DNA from: Holosporales bacterium
GTDB taxonomy: Bacteria; Pseudomonadota; Alphaproteobacteria; RUG11792
Length of the DNA: 5,100 nucleotides
Assembly: GCA_031267545.1 (NCBI GenBank)
Contig: JAIRYU010000025.1
Location: 1-5,100, forward strand
Reading direction: 5' to 3'
The position numbers and the translations under genes are program-made. The notes under the pieces are model-generated. The model was not told the DNA's origin. It was given only the letters and a program-made list of their open reading frames with translations, and ran no database searches. Of this stretch, positions 1 to 5,100 are shown piece after piece. How positions within the stretch are numbered: the stretch's first letter is position 1; each line of letters starts with the position of its first letter.

Positions 1-216
1 ATCTGCCTCGTTAGATTGAGATTGCGTCTTGCCAAGCCTGTCATTTTTGTTTGATAGCGCGGGAGCCTTGCTCTTTGAGCCGATCTCTACGTAATCAAAA
101 ACGGCATACCCCGTATCCTTTTGCGCGGGAGAGCGCATCCCGCTAAAATTAACGCATGTCAACGCGATTACAAGCCCATGAATTACCAGCGATGCAATGA
201 GCGGGAAATTCTGCAT
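1..216 (-). CDS. tolA: TolA-like periplasm-spanning protein, N-terminal 72 residues (runs off left edge)
   Basis: Only the first 72 codons are present. Seen: a very short cytoplasmic end, one membrane segment at about residues 4-24, then a hydrophilic region turning rich in Lys, Ser, Asn and Gln, as at the start of a TolA stalk. The membrane helix has Ser9 and His13 spaced four apart, matching the S-x3-H motif through which TolA and TonB couple to TolQR or ExbBD. A stretch reading FDYVEIGSKSKAPAL follows, resembling the segment after the anchor in alphaproteobacterial TolA proteins. The ATG at 216 overlaps the tolR stop by one base (TAATG), with a purine-rich GAGGAG at 225-220 as ribosome binding site. 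By family, TolA links the inner-membrane motor to Pal and TolB at the outer membrane. The C-terminal domain lies outside the window, so a generic TonB-like protein is not excluded; position after tolQR makes TolA much the likelier. Confidence 0.78.
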   Translation of the reverse strand, partial: MQNFPLIASLVIHGLVIALTCVNFSGMRSPAQKDTGYAVFDYVEIGSKSKAPALSNKNDRLGKTQSQSNEAD

Positions 217-773
217 TATCTCCTCTTCGCGCCTTTCCTTCCACGTTGCTCAACTTGAGGCAACCGCCTCCTATTATTAGATTGGCCATTTCGCGCAACT
301 TCTCTACCTCTCGGTTGCGCTGACTTTATGGATCGCGGTTCGGGTATGTCCCTCACATTATTGTCCGCCTGTGTTTCTGCGATAAGCGATACCTTACATA
401 CGCCAAGCGCTGAAATTGCCCCCATAATTTTCATTATTTCTCCGTACGGCAAGTCATTATCCCCCCTTACATATACAGTATCGCTTTTTCTTTCCTGTAA
501 CAGCGCTGGAAGATCATATGCTAGTTTCTCGATTGTGGTACCGGTATCATCCACATAGACGTTTGAATTTTTATCGATCGATATAATTACGGGCTTTATC
601 TGAGAATCATCAATAGTTGCGGCCTTCGTCTTCGGCAGATTTACGCGGACTCCAACATTAAGCATCGGGGCCGTGATCATAAAAATTATTATCAAAACTA
701 GCATCACTTCGACGAGAGGGGCTATATTGACGTATGTATTTGGATGCTCCCGCCTGCGGCGATTATTGTTCAT
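216..773 (-). CDS. tolR: TolR, ExbD/TolR-family stator protein of the Tol-Pal system
   Basis: 185 residues: a short Arg-rich cytoplasmic end (RRRR at 5-8), one transmembrane helix at about 18-37 (motif NIAPLVEVMLVLIIIFM), then the periplasmic TolR fold ending near residue 133, with the typical YVRGDNDLPYGEIMKIM motif at 101-117. By family, TolR sits with TolQ in the inner membrane and its helix carries the proton-accepting carboxylate that drives TolA. Odd points: that position, normally Asp (PLVDVMLV), is Glu22 here, and the preceding Thr of the usual NVTP motif is Ala18. Residues 139-185 form an extra tail with 15 Arg/Lys; E. coli TolR is about 142 residues. The ATG at 773 lies inside the end of tolQ (11-nt overlap) and no strong Shine-Dalgarno lies close to it, so translational coupling is likely. 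ExbD is the alternative, but the tolQ-tolR-tolA order favours TolR. Confidence 0.93.
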   Translation of the reverse strand: MNNNRRRREHPNTYVNIAPLVEVMLVLIIIFMITAPMLNVGVRVNLPKTKAATIDDSQIKPVIISIDKNSNVYVDDTGTTIEKLAYDLPALLQERKSDTVYVRGDNDLPYGEIMKIMGAISALGVCKVSLIAETQADNNVRDIPEPRSIKSAQPRGREVARNGQSNNRRRLPQVEQRGRKGAKRR

Positions 774-1536
774 CGCACTGTCTCGATATTATTGAACTAA
801 ACTCCTCTGAGAAAGTTTCAAGCCTGTTAATATATCTGTTAATGTCGTTCATTAACTTATTATATGCAACGGCTGCCGGGATAGCCGCGACTATGCCCAA
901 GGCTGTAGTAAACAGCGCCTCCGATATTACTGGAGCAACCGTAACTAAACTGGCGCTTTGTTGAATCGCTATTGCCTTAAGGCCATTTAAAATTCCGAGC
1001 ACAGTTCCGAACAGCCCCATGATTACCCCGTTCGTTCCGAGCGAAGATAAAAACCCCATACTCTTCTCAAGCTCGTCTATCTCTTTTCTTATGGATATCT
1101 GCATCACTCTATCAATTCTTCGTTCCATAATTTTAATTACATCGGAATTTCTGGTGTTTTTTTCGACGAAACTTTTCCATTCAGCCATAGCGGCACAGAA
1201 CACGCTGGACATGGGATCAAAGGCCGCCTCCCTAAGATCTTGGTACAAGGCCTCCAATGGAGTTCCAGACCAAAAGCTATCCTCAAAATAGTCAGCCTCT
1301 GCCGCGAGTCTTTTCATTCTCATATGCTTACTTATGATAATTTTCCAGGACCAGATTGACGATATAAGAAGCAATATAACAACGCACTTGATAACGAATC
1401 CGGCATTCCAAAACATCGAGAACGCCGACGAATCTTGAACGGCTGGAGTCGTAGCAACGCTGGCCGCTATGGCCGGATCAATTACGTCCCCAATCGCATC
1501 GGCAGTACTACCAGGTAACTGCGAACTCTCCAGCAC
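763..1536 (-). CDS. tolQ: TolQ, MotA/TolQ/ExbB proton-channel protein
   Basis: 257 residues from the GTG at 1536. Membrane segments lie at about 47-68, 161-186 and 201-225, the TolQ/ExbB pattern. Family motifs are clear: FEDSFWSG (84-91), close to FEDKFWSG of E. coli TolQ; GLFGTVLGIL (174-183); and APVISEALFTTALGIVAAIP (201-220). Thr178 and Thr211 align with the pore-lining Thr145 and Thr178 of E. coli TolQ. By family it forms the pentameric channel around TolR helices and passes proton flow to TolA. Odd points: the conserved Pro before GLFGTV (SPYIG in E. coli) is replaced, giving GVIMG at 170-174, and the usual Trp of FGTVWG is Leu180. About 34 residues precede the point where E. coli TolQ begins; they are Ala/Ser/Asp-rich and have no clear homology. 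The start is uncertain: no Shine-Dalgarno precedes the GTG, and an ATG at 1570 with AGGCGG upstream is in another frame. Confidence 0.93.
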   Translation of the reverse strand: MLESSQLPGSTADAIGDVIDPAIAASVATTPAVQDSSAFSMFWNAGFVIKCVVILLLISSIWSWKIIISKHMRMKRLAAEADYFEDSFWSGTPLEALYQDLREAAFDPMSSVFCAAMAEWKSFVEKNTRNSDVIKIMERRIDRVMQISIRKEIDELEKSMGFLSSLGTNGVIMGLFGTVLGILNGLKAIAIQQSASLVTVAPVISEALFTTALGIVAAIPAAVAYNKLMNDINRYINRLETFSEEFSSIISRQCDEQ

Positions 1537-1568
1537 AACACTAGCAGAAAAAAGGCCAAGCCACCTTC

Positions 1569-1597
1569 ATTGTACACCAACCGCCTGCCATGGTGAA
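1569..1597 (-). promoter_or_regulatory. candidate sigma70-type promoter of tolQRA
   Basis: On the minus strand, TTCACC (1597-1592, 4 of 6 to the -35 consensus) and TACAAT (1574-1569, 5 of 6 to the -10 consensus) are separated by exactly 17 nt. Transcription would begin near 1562, leaving roughly 25 nt of leader before the tolQ GTG. It lies just past the porin terminator, where a separate tol promoter is expected. It is a pattern match only; if real, the transcript would begin after the out-of-frame ATG at 1570. Confidence 0.4.
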
Positions 1598-1620
1598 ACC
1601 GCAGAGTTCAAAGACAAAGT

Positions 1621-1663
1621 AGAAAACAACAAAAGCTGAACGCCACCACACATGACGCCCAGC
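1621..1663 (-). terminator. probable intrinsic terminator of the porin gene
   Basis: On the minus strand, starting 15 nt after the porin stop codon, GCTGGGCG (1663-1656) pairs with CGTTCAGC (1642-1635) over 8 base pairs, two of them G-U, around a 13-nt loop. TTTTGTTGTTTT follows immediately. The complementary strand would have two A-C mismatches instead of the G-U pairs, so the structure is stable only in leftward transcripts, matching the gene orientation. The long loop and interrupted U-tract make it moderate in strength, so some read-through into tolQ is possible. Confidence 0.5.
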
Positions 1664-1677
1664 CTATCCCCTTATTT

Positions 1678-3033
1678 TTAGAAGTTCACCTTTACGCCAA
1701 CCGCATACACCTGAGTACTCTGCTTCTTGATGGCAACGGCCCTCCAATCGGCCTCGGCTTTGCCTATGTTGTAAAAGGCGTTACGTTGAGCGCATGCCTC
1801 GCTACACGATCTCGAATCGATATGGCTGACCTCAACGAACGCGCCGAATCCGTCGCAGATTTTATAGTCCGCCGTTAATGTAATCACGTCGCCCTTCGTC
1901 TTTTGATCATAATTGAACTTTCTCCACGCATGGTTGTACGCCGCAGCAAACATCCAGTCTCCCCGCGTATACCGGACTCCAACATTATACGCTTTGCCTG
2001 CGTTTCCGCCTCTTCTGCACAGAAATCCGCCATAACCATTATCGATGGCCGTATCGTCATTATCCTCTCCTTCATTTCTGAAGTCGCCAAAATTCCTAGG
2101 CGTACGCGACTTACCACTGTCAATATATCCGACTCCAATAGCAAAGTCCCCATAGCGCAAGGTAGTCGTTATGTGATATGAGCTTGCGTTTTTAAGTTTA
2201 ATTACATGGTCCTGACCGGCATAATTCAACGTTATACTCCTTGTATTCTCGCGCAGATACACGACGGCAAATTCAGTTCTTACTTTCGGAGTCCACTCAT
2301 GTCTGTGACTCAATCCGAACGACATACTCATGCGGCCGGAAGGCTTATCGCCGTCTTTTTTAGCGGGAATAAACAATCCCGGATCATTCCCAACCTTAGA
2401 GCTGCCAGTGCCTCTATTCCTTGAGTCGTGTCCTGCGTGTTTTGTATCCGGAGTAACGGCGCATGAAACCTGCAGGCCATAAAATCTCGGAGAGTAGTAC
2501 GCTATCTTCGTCGCCTTATTGGTGTATCCGATCATATAAACCGGACTAGTTACACCGGTTGCAAACTCCGCTTCATCGCCAAGGATTCCATCAACTCCGC
2601 CTGTTCCGCCGAGTAGCTGCTGCCCGCCGAACAAGTACGTCGCCGCTGAATCCTTAACGTTTCCAATCTGTATTATTCCGTAGTTCACTTCCCCGAACCA
2701 CACATACGCCTTGGCTACGCCAGTATCATTTTTTATTGCATCAAGCTCGATAAGCGCGCCAAATTCCACCCCATTCTTCATTGCCCCGGCAGCTTTAAGC
2801 CCAACATAGGTCTCGCCCCCCACTATTCTCGGCATACCAGTATCAAATGAAGATCTACTCACTTTGTCGTCATTTTCTTGCTCTGGGTCTCCACCCTTAT
2901 AGTACTTGTACTTACCGCTTACGGCAGTTACCACACCCTGCGCCCCCCCGTAAAAAGTTACCCTCGGCTTTCCAACGACAACGCACTGCGTCGCCGCAAC
3001 GGCCAAACATCCGACTAGATACGCCTTCTTCAT
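1678..3033 (-). CDS. outer-membrane porin, Porin_4-like beta-barrel
   Basis: 451 residues from the ATG at 3033, preceded by AGGA (3043-3040) at a good 6-nt spacing. An in-frame TTG at 3039 would start directly against that site and is rejected. A signal peptide is visible: MKK, hydrophobic core at 4-20, likely cleavage after Gly21 (VVG). The mature part alternates polar and hydrophobic residues as in beta strands and ends in YAVGVKVNF with a terminal Phe, the outer-membrane assembly signal. Alphaproteobacterial Porin_4 signatures are recognisable: NGVEFGALIELD (87-98), a strand reading YGIIQIGN (118-125), KIAYYSPRFYGLQVSCAVTPD around 176-196 and the penultimate region DGFGAFVEVSHID (394-406). 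By family it is a trimeric channel for small hydrophilic solutes; substrate preference cannot be read. Charged insertions at about 47-60 and 318-332 are probably surface loops. Five cysteines in the mature part are unusual. It seems monocistronic, with a terminator before tolQ. Confidence 0.88.
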   Translation of the reverse strand: MKKAYLVGCLAVAATQCVVVGKPRVTFYGGAQGVVTAVSGKYKYYKGGDPEQENDDKVSRSSFDTGMPRIVGGETYVGLKAAGAMKNGVEFGALIELDAIKNDTGVAKAYVWFGEVNYGIIQIGNVKDSAATYLFGGQQLLGGTGGVDGILGDEAEFATGVTSPVYMIGYTNKATKIAYYSPRFYGLQVSCAVTPDTKHAGHDSRNRGTGSSKVGNDPGLFIPAKKDGDKPSGRMSMSFGLSHRHEWTPKVRTEFAVVYLRENTRSITLNYAGQDHVIKLKNASSYHITTTLRYGDFAIGVGYIDSGKSRTPRNFGDFRNEGEDNDDTAIDNGYGGFLCRRGGNAGKAYNVGVRYTRGDWMFAAAYNHAWRKFNYDQKTKGDVITLTADYKICDGFGAFVEVSHIDSRSCSEACAQRNAFYNIGKAEADWRAVAIKKQSTQVYAVGVKVNF

Positions 3034-3039
3034 ACTCAA

Positions 3040-3043
3040 TCCT
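3040..3043 (-). promoter_or_regulatory. ribosome binding site deciding the porin start
   Basis: AGGA on the minus strand lies 6 nt before the ATG at 3033, but directly abuts the in-frame TTG at 3039. The spacing supports the ATG, which also gives a normal MKK signal-peptide start. Confidence 0.6.
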
Positions 3044-3062
3044 AAATTTCAGGTCGACACGC

Positions 3063-3098
3063 CACCGCATAGCCTCCCTAATAGTACTCCGTGCGGTG
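3063..3098. repeat. inverted repeat upstream of the porin gene
   Basis: CACCGCA (3063-3069) and TGCGGTG (3092-3098) are perfect complements separated by 22 nt, with a possible T-G pair just inside. On the porin strand the interval contains TACTAT (3086-3081), a weak -10 candidate with TTCAAA (3111-3106) as a poor -35 at 19 nt. The dyad could be an operator flanking the porin promoter or a leader hairpin. A 7-bp match at this distance can also occur by chance. Confidence 0.35.
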
Positions 3099-3149
3099 AC
3101 GATAGTTTGAATAAGAATGTAGACGTTAAGCGCGACTCAATGCGAAGAA

Positions 3150-3167
3150 AGTTGCTTATGAGCAACT
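3150..3167. repeat. 7-bp inverted repeat overlapping the putative uvrC -35 region
   Basis: AGTTGCT and AGCAACT flank a TATG spacer, giving a perfect compact palindrome in the porin-uvrC divergent region, 47 nt before the uvrC start. It could be a repressor or activator site, or a small hairpin in a longer transcript. It does not match the alphaproteobacterial LexA box GTTC-N7-GTTC, so SOS control is not supported. No poly-T follows on either strand, so it is not a terminator. Confidence 0.45.
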
Positions 3168-3180
3168 ACGCATATAGCAT
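3152..3180 (+). promoter_or_regulatory. candidate uvrC promoter
   Basis: TTGCTT (3152-3157) and TAGCAT (3175-3180), each 4 of 6 to sigma70 consensus, are 17 nt apart. Transcription would start near 3187, giving a leader of about 27 nt that contains GGAG at 3195-3198. The -35 box lies within the 3150-3167 palindrome. This is a weak match, supported mainly by its location. Confidence 0.28.
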
Positions 3181-3213
3181 TGGGGCTAGCACCTGGAGAT
3201 TTGCAATTGCTCG

Positions 3214-5061
3214 ATGTGGTCCATATCAAACGCAACCTCGCTCATACGCGAGGCCGCAAAGCGGGCCGGGCCGGGCCCCGGAATCTATAAGATGCTTGAT
3301 TCCAACGGTAATACCATTTATATCGGCAAGGCTAAAAACTTGCGCAATAGGCTGCTTTCGTACACAAATCCAAACGGATTATCCAACAGAATCAAAATGA
3401 TGGTTTCAAATGTTCGCGACGTTGATGTTGTGATGGTGAATTCCGAGATGGAGGCCTTCTTGCTCGAAAGCAATCTTATAAAAAAGATCAAGCCGTTCTA
3501 CAATATCCTTCTCAAGGATGATAAGACGTTTCCATACATCGTCATAGATTCGTCTCACAAATTTCCGAAACTATTTAAATACAGGACGCTGAAGCCAAAA
3601 AGCAATGATTTCTTCGGACCATACCCATCCGTATGCGCTCTTGACGAGACCATTAAACTGATCCAAAAGACATTCCTTATTAGGGGCTGCTCCGATTCAT
3701 ATTTCACGAAAAGAGATAGGCCGTGCTTGCAATACTACATCAAGAGGTGTAGCGCTCCGTGCATGCATAAGATCACGGAAGACGAATATCTGGAGGAAGT
3801 GGAAATGGCAAGGGAACTGCTACGCGGCGGAGGAACGCGCGTCAGAAACGAACTTGTACGCCAAATGAGAATTGCCGCCGAATGTCATGATTTTGAACGC
3901 GCGACGTCATTACGAGACAAAATAAAATCGCTCTCAGATATACAATCTAAACAGTACATCCAGATTGACGATTTGCGTTCCATCGATTTCATCGCGGTAT
4001 CCGCAGGGAGCGGCAATACGGCAATTGCCGGCGTTACGTTTCTTAGAGGCGGAAGAAATGTGGGGTTTGAGTCATTCACATTGGAAAACGTATGCGACGA
4101 ATCTCAGCAGGATATCCTGGCTTCATTCATTATGCGCTTTTACAAAAACGTTAGCATTCCATCGCGCATAGTAACGGACTGCGACATCGGCGAAAATCAA
4201 CATATCGCCGAGTTTTTCAGCATGATGAACGCCTCTTCAAAGCTTATACATGCCAAGCATGGCGTATATAAGCGCATCATGGATTCATGCAAGCTCAATG
4301 CGCGCATGCGACAGAAAAAAAATGGGAACAGTCAGTTTGCCGCGGCAATACCAGAGCTGTGTAAGATCCTACGCCTCAGCTCAATCAATAGGATAGAGGT
4401 ATACGACAACAGCCACATCCAAGGAACTAACGCCTGCGGATCTATGATCGTCTTTGAAGACGACGACATTCAAAAAAGTAAATTCAGGAAATTTAACATT
4501 CCAGACGACGTCGCCAATGGCGGCGATGACATAGCGATGATGAAATTCGTACTGCACAAGAGGTTTAAATCTACGCGCATTCCGGAAGTTCCAGATCTAA
4601 TTATGGTCGACGGCGGGGCAATTCAATTGGTGGCGGCGCAAGAAATTATATATGAATTTGGGCTGTCTGAGAGAATTTCCGTCGTAGGCATCGCTAAGCA
4701 AAATGATCGCAAAATTGGGGATGAAAAAATCGTACCATACGATGTGGGCGAAAAAATATCTAGCGCAGACGCTGGATTACTGTTATTCTTGATCGCGCTT
4801 AGGGACGAAGCGCACAAGGCGGCCATCGGATTTCACCGTAAGATACGGAGAGCCGGTTTGTCGAAGTCGGTTGTAGATTCGATTCCATCCGTCGGAAAGT
4901 TCAGAAAAAGGATGCTGCTGGAGTATTTTGGTTCTGCCGAAAATGTGATGAAGGCTTCTCTTGAGGACCTAAAGATGGTAAAAGGGATTAGCGATAAAAC
5001 CGCCGAGTTAGTCTTTCGTTTTTTCAGAGGCGGCTCGCTACGGAGTAATGGCAATGAATAG
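3214..5061 (+). CDS. uvrC: UvrC, excinuclease ABC subunit C
   Basis: 615 residues, full length for the family. UvrC joins the UvrB-DNA complex and makes both incisions in nucleotide excision repair. Domains in order: GIY-YIG nuclease (20-110) with Gly23-Ile24-Tyr25, Tyr36-Ile37-Gly38, Arg46 and metal-binding Glu85, making the 3' cut; a four-cysteine cluster C159, C171, C179, C183 as in UvrC metal or iron-sulfur sites; a UVR segment at about 207-243 for UvrB contact; the RNase H-like endonuclease making the 5' cut, with Asp398 (YDNSH), the GGDD motif at 436-439, Asp466 (MVDGG) and His534 (RDEAH); and a tandem helix-hairpin-helix at 552-604 for DNA binding. All expected catalytic residues are present, so it should be active. 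The ATG at 3214 is the first usable start after an in-frame TAG at 3187; GGAG lies 15 nt upstream, longer than usual. A GC-rich GGGCC repeat encodes residues 17-22. The stop overlaps pgsA by 8 nt. Confidence 0.98.
   Translation: MWSISNATSLIREAAKRAGPGPGIYKMLDSNGNTIYIGKAKNLRNRLLSYTNPNGLSNRIKMMVSNVRDVDVVMVNSEMEAFLLESNLIKKIKPFYNILLKDDKTFPYIVIDSSHKFPKLFKYRTLKPKSNDFFGPYPSVCALDETIKLIQKTFLIRGCSDSYFTKRDRPCLQYYIKRCSAPCMHKITEDEYLEEVEMARELLRGGGTRVRNELVRQMRIAAECHDFERATSLRDKIKSLSDIQSKQYIQIDDLRSIDFIAVSAGSGNTAIAGVTFLRGGRNVGFESFTLENVCDESQQDILASFIMRFYKNVSIPSRIVTDCDIGENQHIAEFFSMMNASSKLIHAKHGVYKRIMDSCKLNARMRQKKNGNSQFAAAIPELCKILRLSSINRIEVYDNSHIQGTNACGSMIVFEDDDIQKSKFRKFNIPDDVANGGDDIAMMKFVLHKRFKSTRIPEVPDLIMVDGGAIQLVAAQEIIYEFGLSERISVVGIAKQNDRKIGDEKIVPYDVGEKISSADAGLLLFLIALRDEAHKAAIGFHRKIRRAGLSKSVVDSIPSVGKFRKRMLLEYFGSAENVMKASLEDLKMVKGISDKTAELVFRFFRGGSLRSNGNE
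3263..3277 (+). repeat. three tandem copies of GGGCC within uvrC codons 17-22
   Basis: GGGCC occurs three times head to tail and is followed by CCGG, a GC-only patch in a moderate-GC gene. It encodes the Ala-Gly-Pro-Gly-Pro stretch just before the GIY motif. CCGG at 3271-3274 and again at 3278-3281 could pair as a small hairpin near the 5' end of the message. Three copies are too few to imply instability with confidence. Confidence 0.6.
5042..5045 (+). promoter_or_regulatory. ribosome binding site deciding the pgsA start
   Basis: GGAG inside the last uvrC codons stands 8 nt before the ATG at 5054 but only 2 nt before the in-frame ATG at 5048. The spacing selects 5054. Confidence 0.6.
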
Positions 5062-5100
5062 GATCTCGACCGTTCCAAACATACTGACGATCTCCAGGGT
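5054..5100 (+). CDS. pgsA: probable PgsA, CDP-diacylglycerol-glycerol-3-phosphate 3-phosphatidyltransferase, N-terminal 15 residues (runs off right edge)
   Basis: Only MNRISTVPNILTISR is visible. The PNILTxxR pattern near the N-terminus is characteristic of PgsA and related CDP-alcohol phosphatidyltransferases, integral inner-membrane enzymes; PgsA condenses CDP-diacylglycerol with glycerol-3-phosphate to phosphatidylglycerolphosphate. The catalytic CDP-alcohol motif is beyond the window. The start overlaps the uvrC stop by 8 nt (ATGAATAG), with GGAG at 5042-5045 well placed, so uvrC and pgsA are probably co-transcribed and coupled. uvrC-pgsA adjacency is known in Proteobacteria and supports the call. 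Another CDP-alcohol transferase is the main alternative. Confidence 0.8.
   Translation, partial: MNRISTVPNILTISR

Noticed and set aside
1019..1291. Plus-strand open frame antisense to tolQ
   Set aside because: It is explained by complementing the TolQ helices; no independent start signal or domain.
1884..2153. Second minus-strand frame inside the porin
   Set aside because: It is a frame-shifted shadow of the porin, which is continuous and full length.
1903..2181. Plus-strand open frame antisense to the porin
   Set aside because: No ribosome site, no family resemblance; the porin on the other strand has a signal peptide and beta-barrel signatures throughout.
3034..3039. Porin start at the TTG at 3039, adding Met-Ser
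   Set aside because: The AGGA ribosome site abuts the TTG with no spacing but is ideally placed for the ATG at 3033.
3150..3167. LexA/SOS box for uvrC
   Set aside because: The palindrome does not fit GTTC-N7-GTTC, and I saw no such site elsewhere between 3034 and 3213.
3034..3213. tRNA, small RNA or mobile-element remnant in the divergent gap
   Set aside because: No cloverleaf, no transposase fragment and no terminal repeats; only two short dyads and weak promoter matches.
3107..3400. A 97-codon plus-strand frame starting with TTG and crossing the uvrC start
   Set aside because: It is out of frame with uvrC, has no recognisable domain or ribosome site, and most of it lies within the well-supported GIY-YIG coding region.
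5048..5053. pgsA start at the ATG at 5048
   Set aside because: It lies only 2 nt after GGAG; the ATG at 5054 has 8-nt spacing and gives the usual short PgsA N-terminus.

Overview
The window looks like chromosome from a Gram-negative alphaproteobacterium. It carries Tol-system inner-membrane genes, an outer-membrane porin of the alphaproteobacterial Porin_4 type, and uvrC followed directly by a gene that starts like pgsA, a pairing I recall as common in Alphaproteobacteria. By eye the base composition is intermediate (roughly mid-40s % GC) and Arg AGA/AGG and Ile ATA codons are used freely. That, with the divergence of several normally fixed residues, would fit a host-associated lineage such as Holosporales or Rickettsiales. 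The lineage is inference; nothing here fixes genus or species.

Layout. The left 3.0 kb is read leftward: a 451-residue porin (1678-3033), a probable intrinsic terminator (1621-1663), a candidate promoter (1569-1597), then tolQ (763-1536), tolR (216-773) and the first 72 codons of a tolA-like gene running off the left edge. tolQ/tolR overlap by 11 nt and tolR/tolA by 1 nt, so the three form one translationally coupled operon. The right 2.0 kb is read rightward: uvrC (3214-5061), overlapped for 8 nt by the start of pgsA, which runs off the right edge. The porin and uvrC are divergent across a 180-nt control region (3034-3213) with two inverted repeats.

Function. TolQ and TolR form the proton-driven stator that energises TolA, which spans the periplasm to keep the outer membrane attached during division. 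The porin is a diffusion channel of that same outer membrane but appears to be a separate transcription unit. UvrC is the dual-incision nuclease of nucleotide excision repair. PgsA makes phosphatidylglycerolphosphate.

I found no mobile element, CRISPR array, RNA gene or clearly new system. The most notable signals are departures from consensus in the TolQ-TolR motor (Asp to Glu at the TolR proton-carrying position, loss of a conserved Pro in TolQ), a 47-residue Arg-rich tail on TolR, an ambiguous tolQ start near an out-of-frame ATG and a T6 run, and cysteines in the porin. No gene-free stretch exceeds 300 bases.
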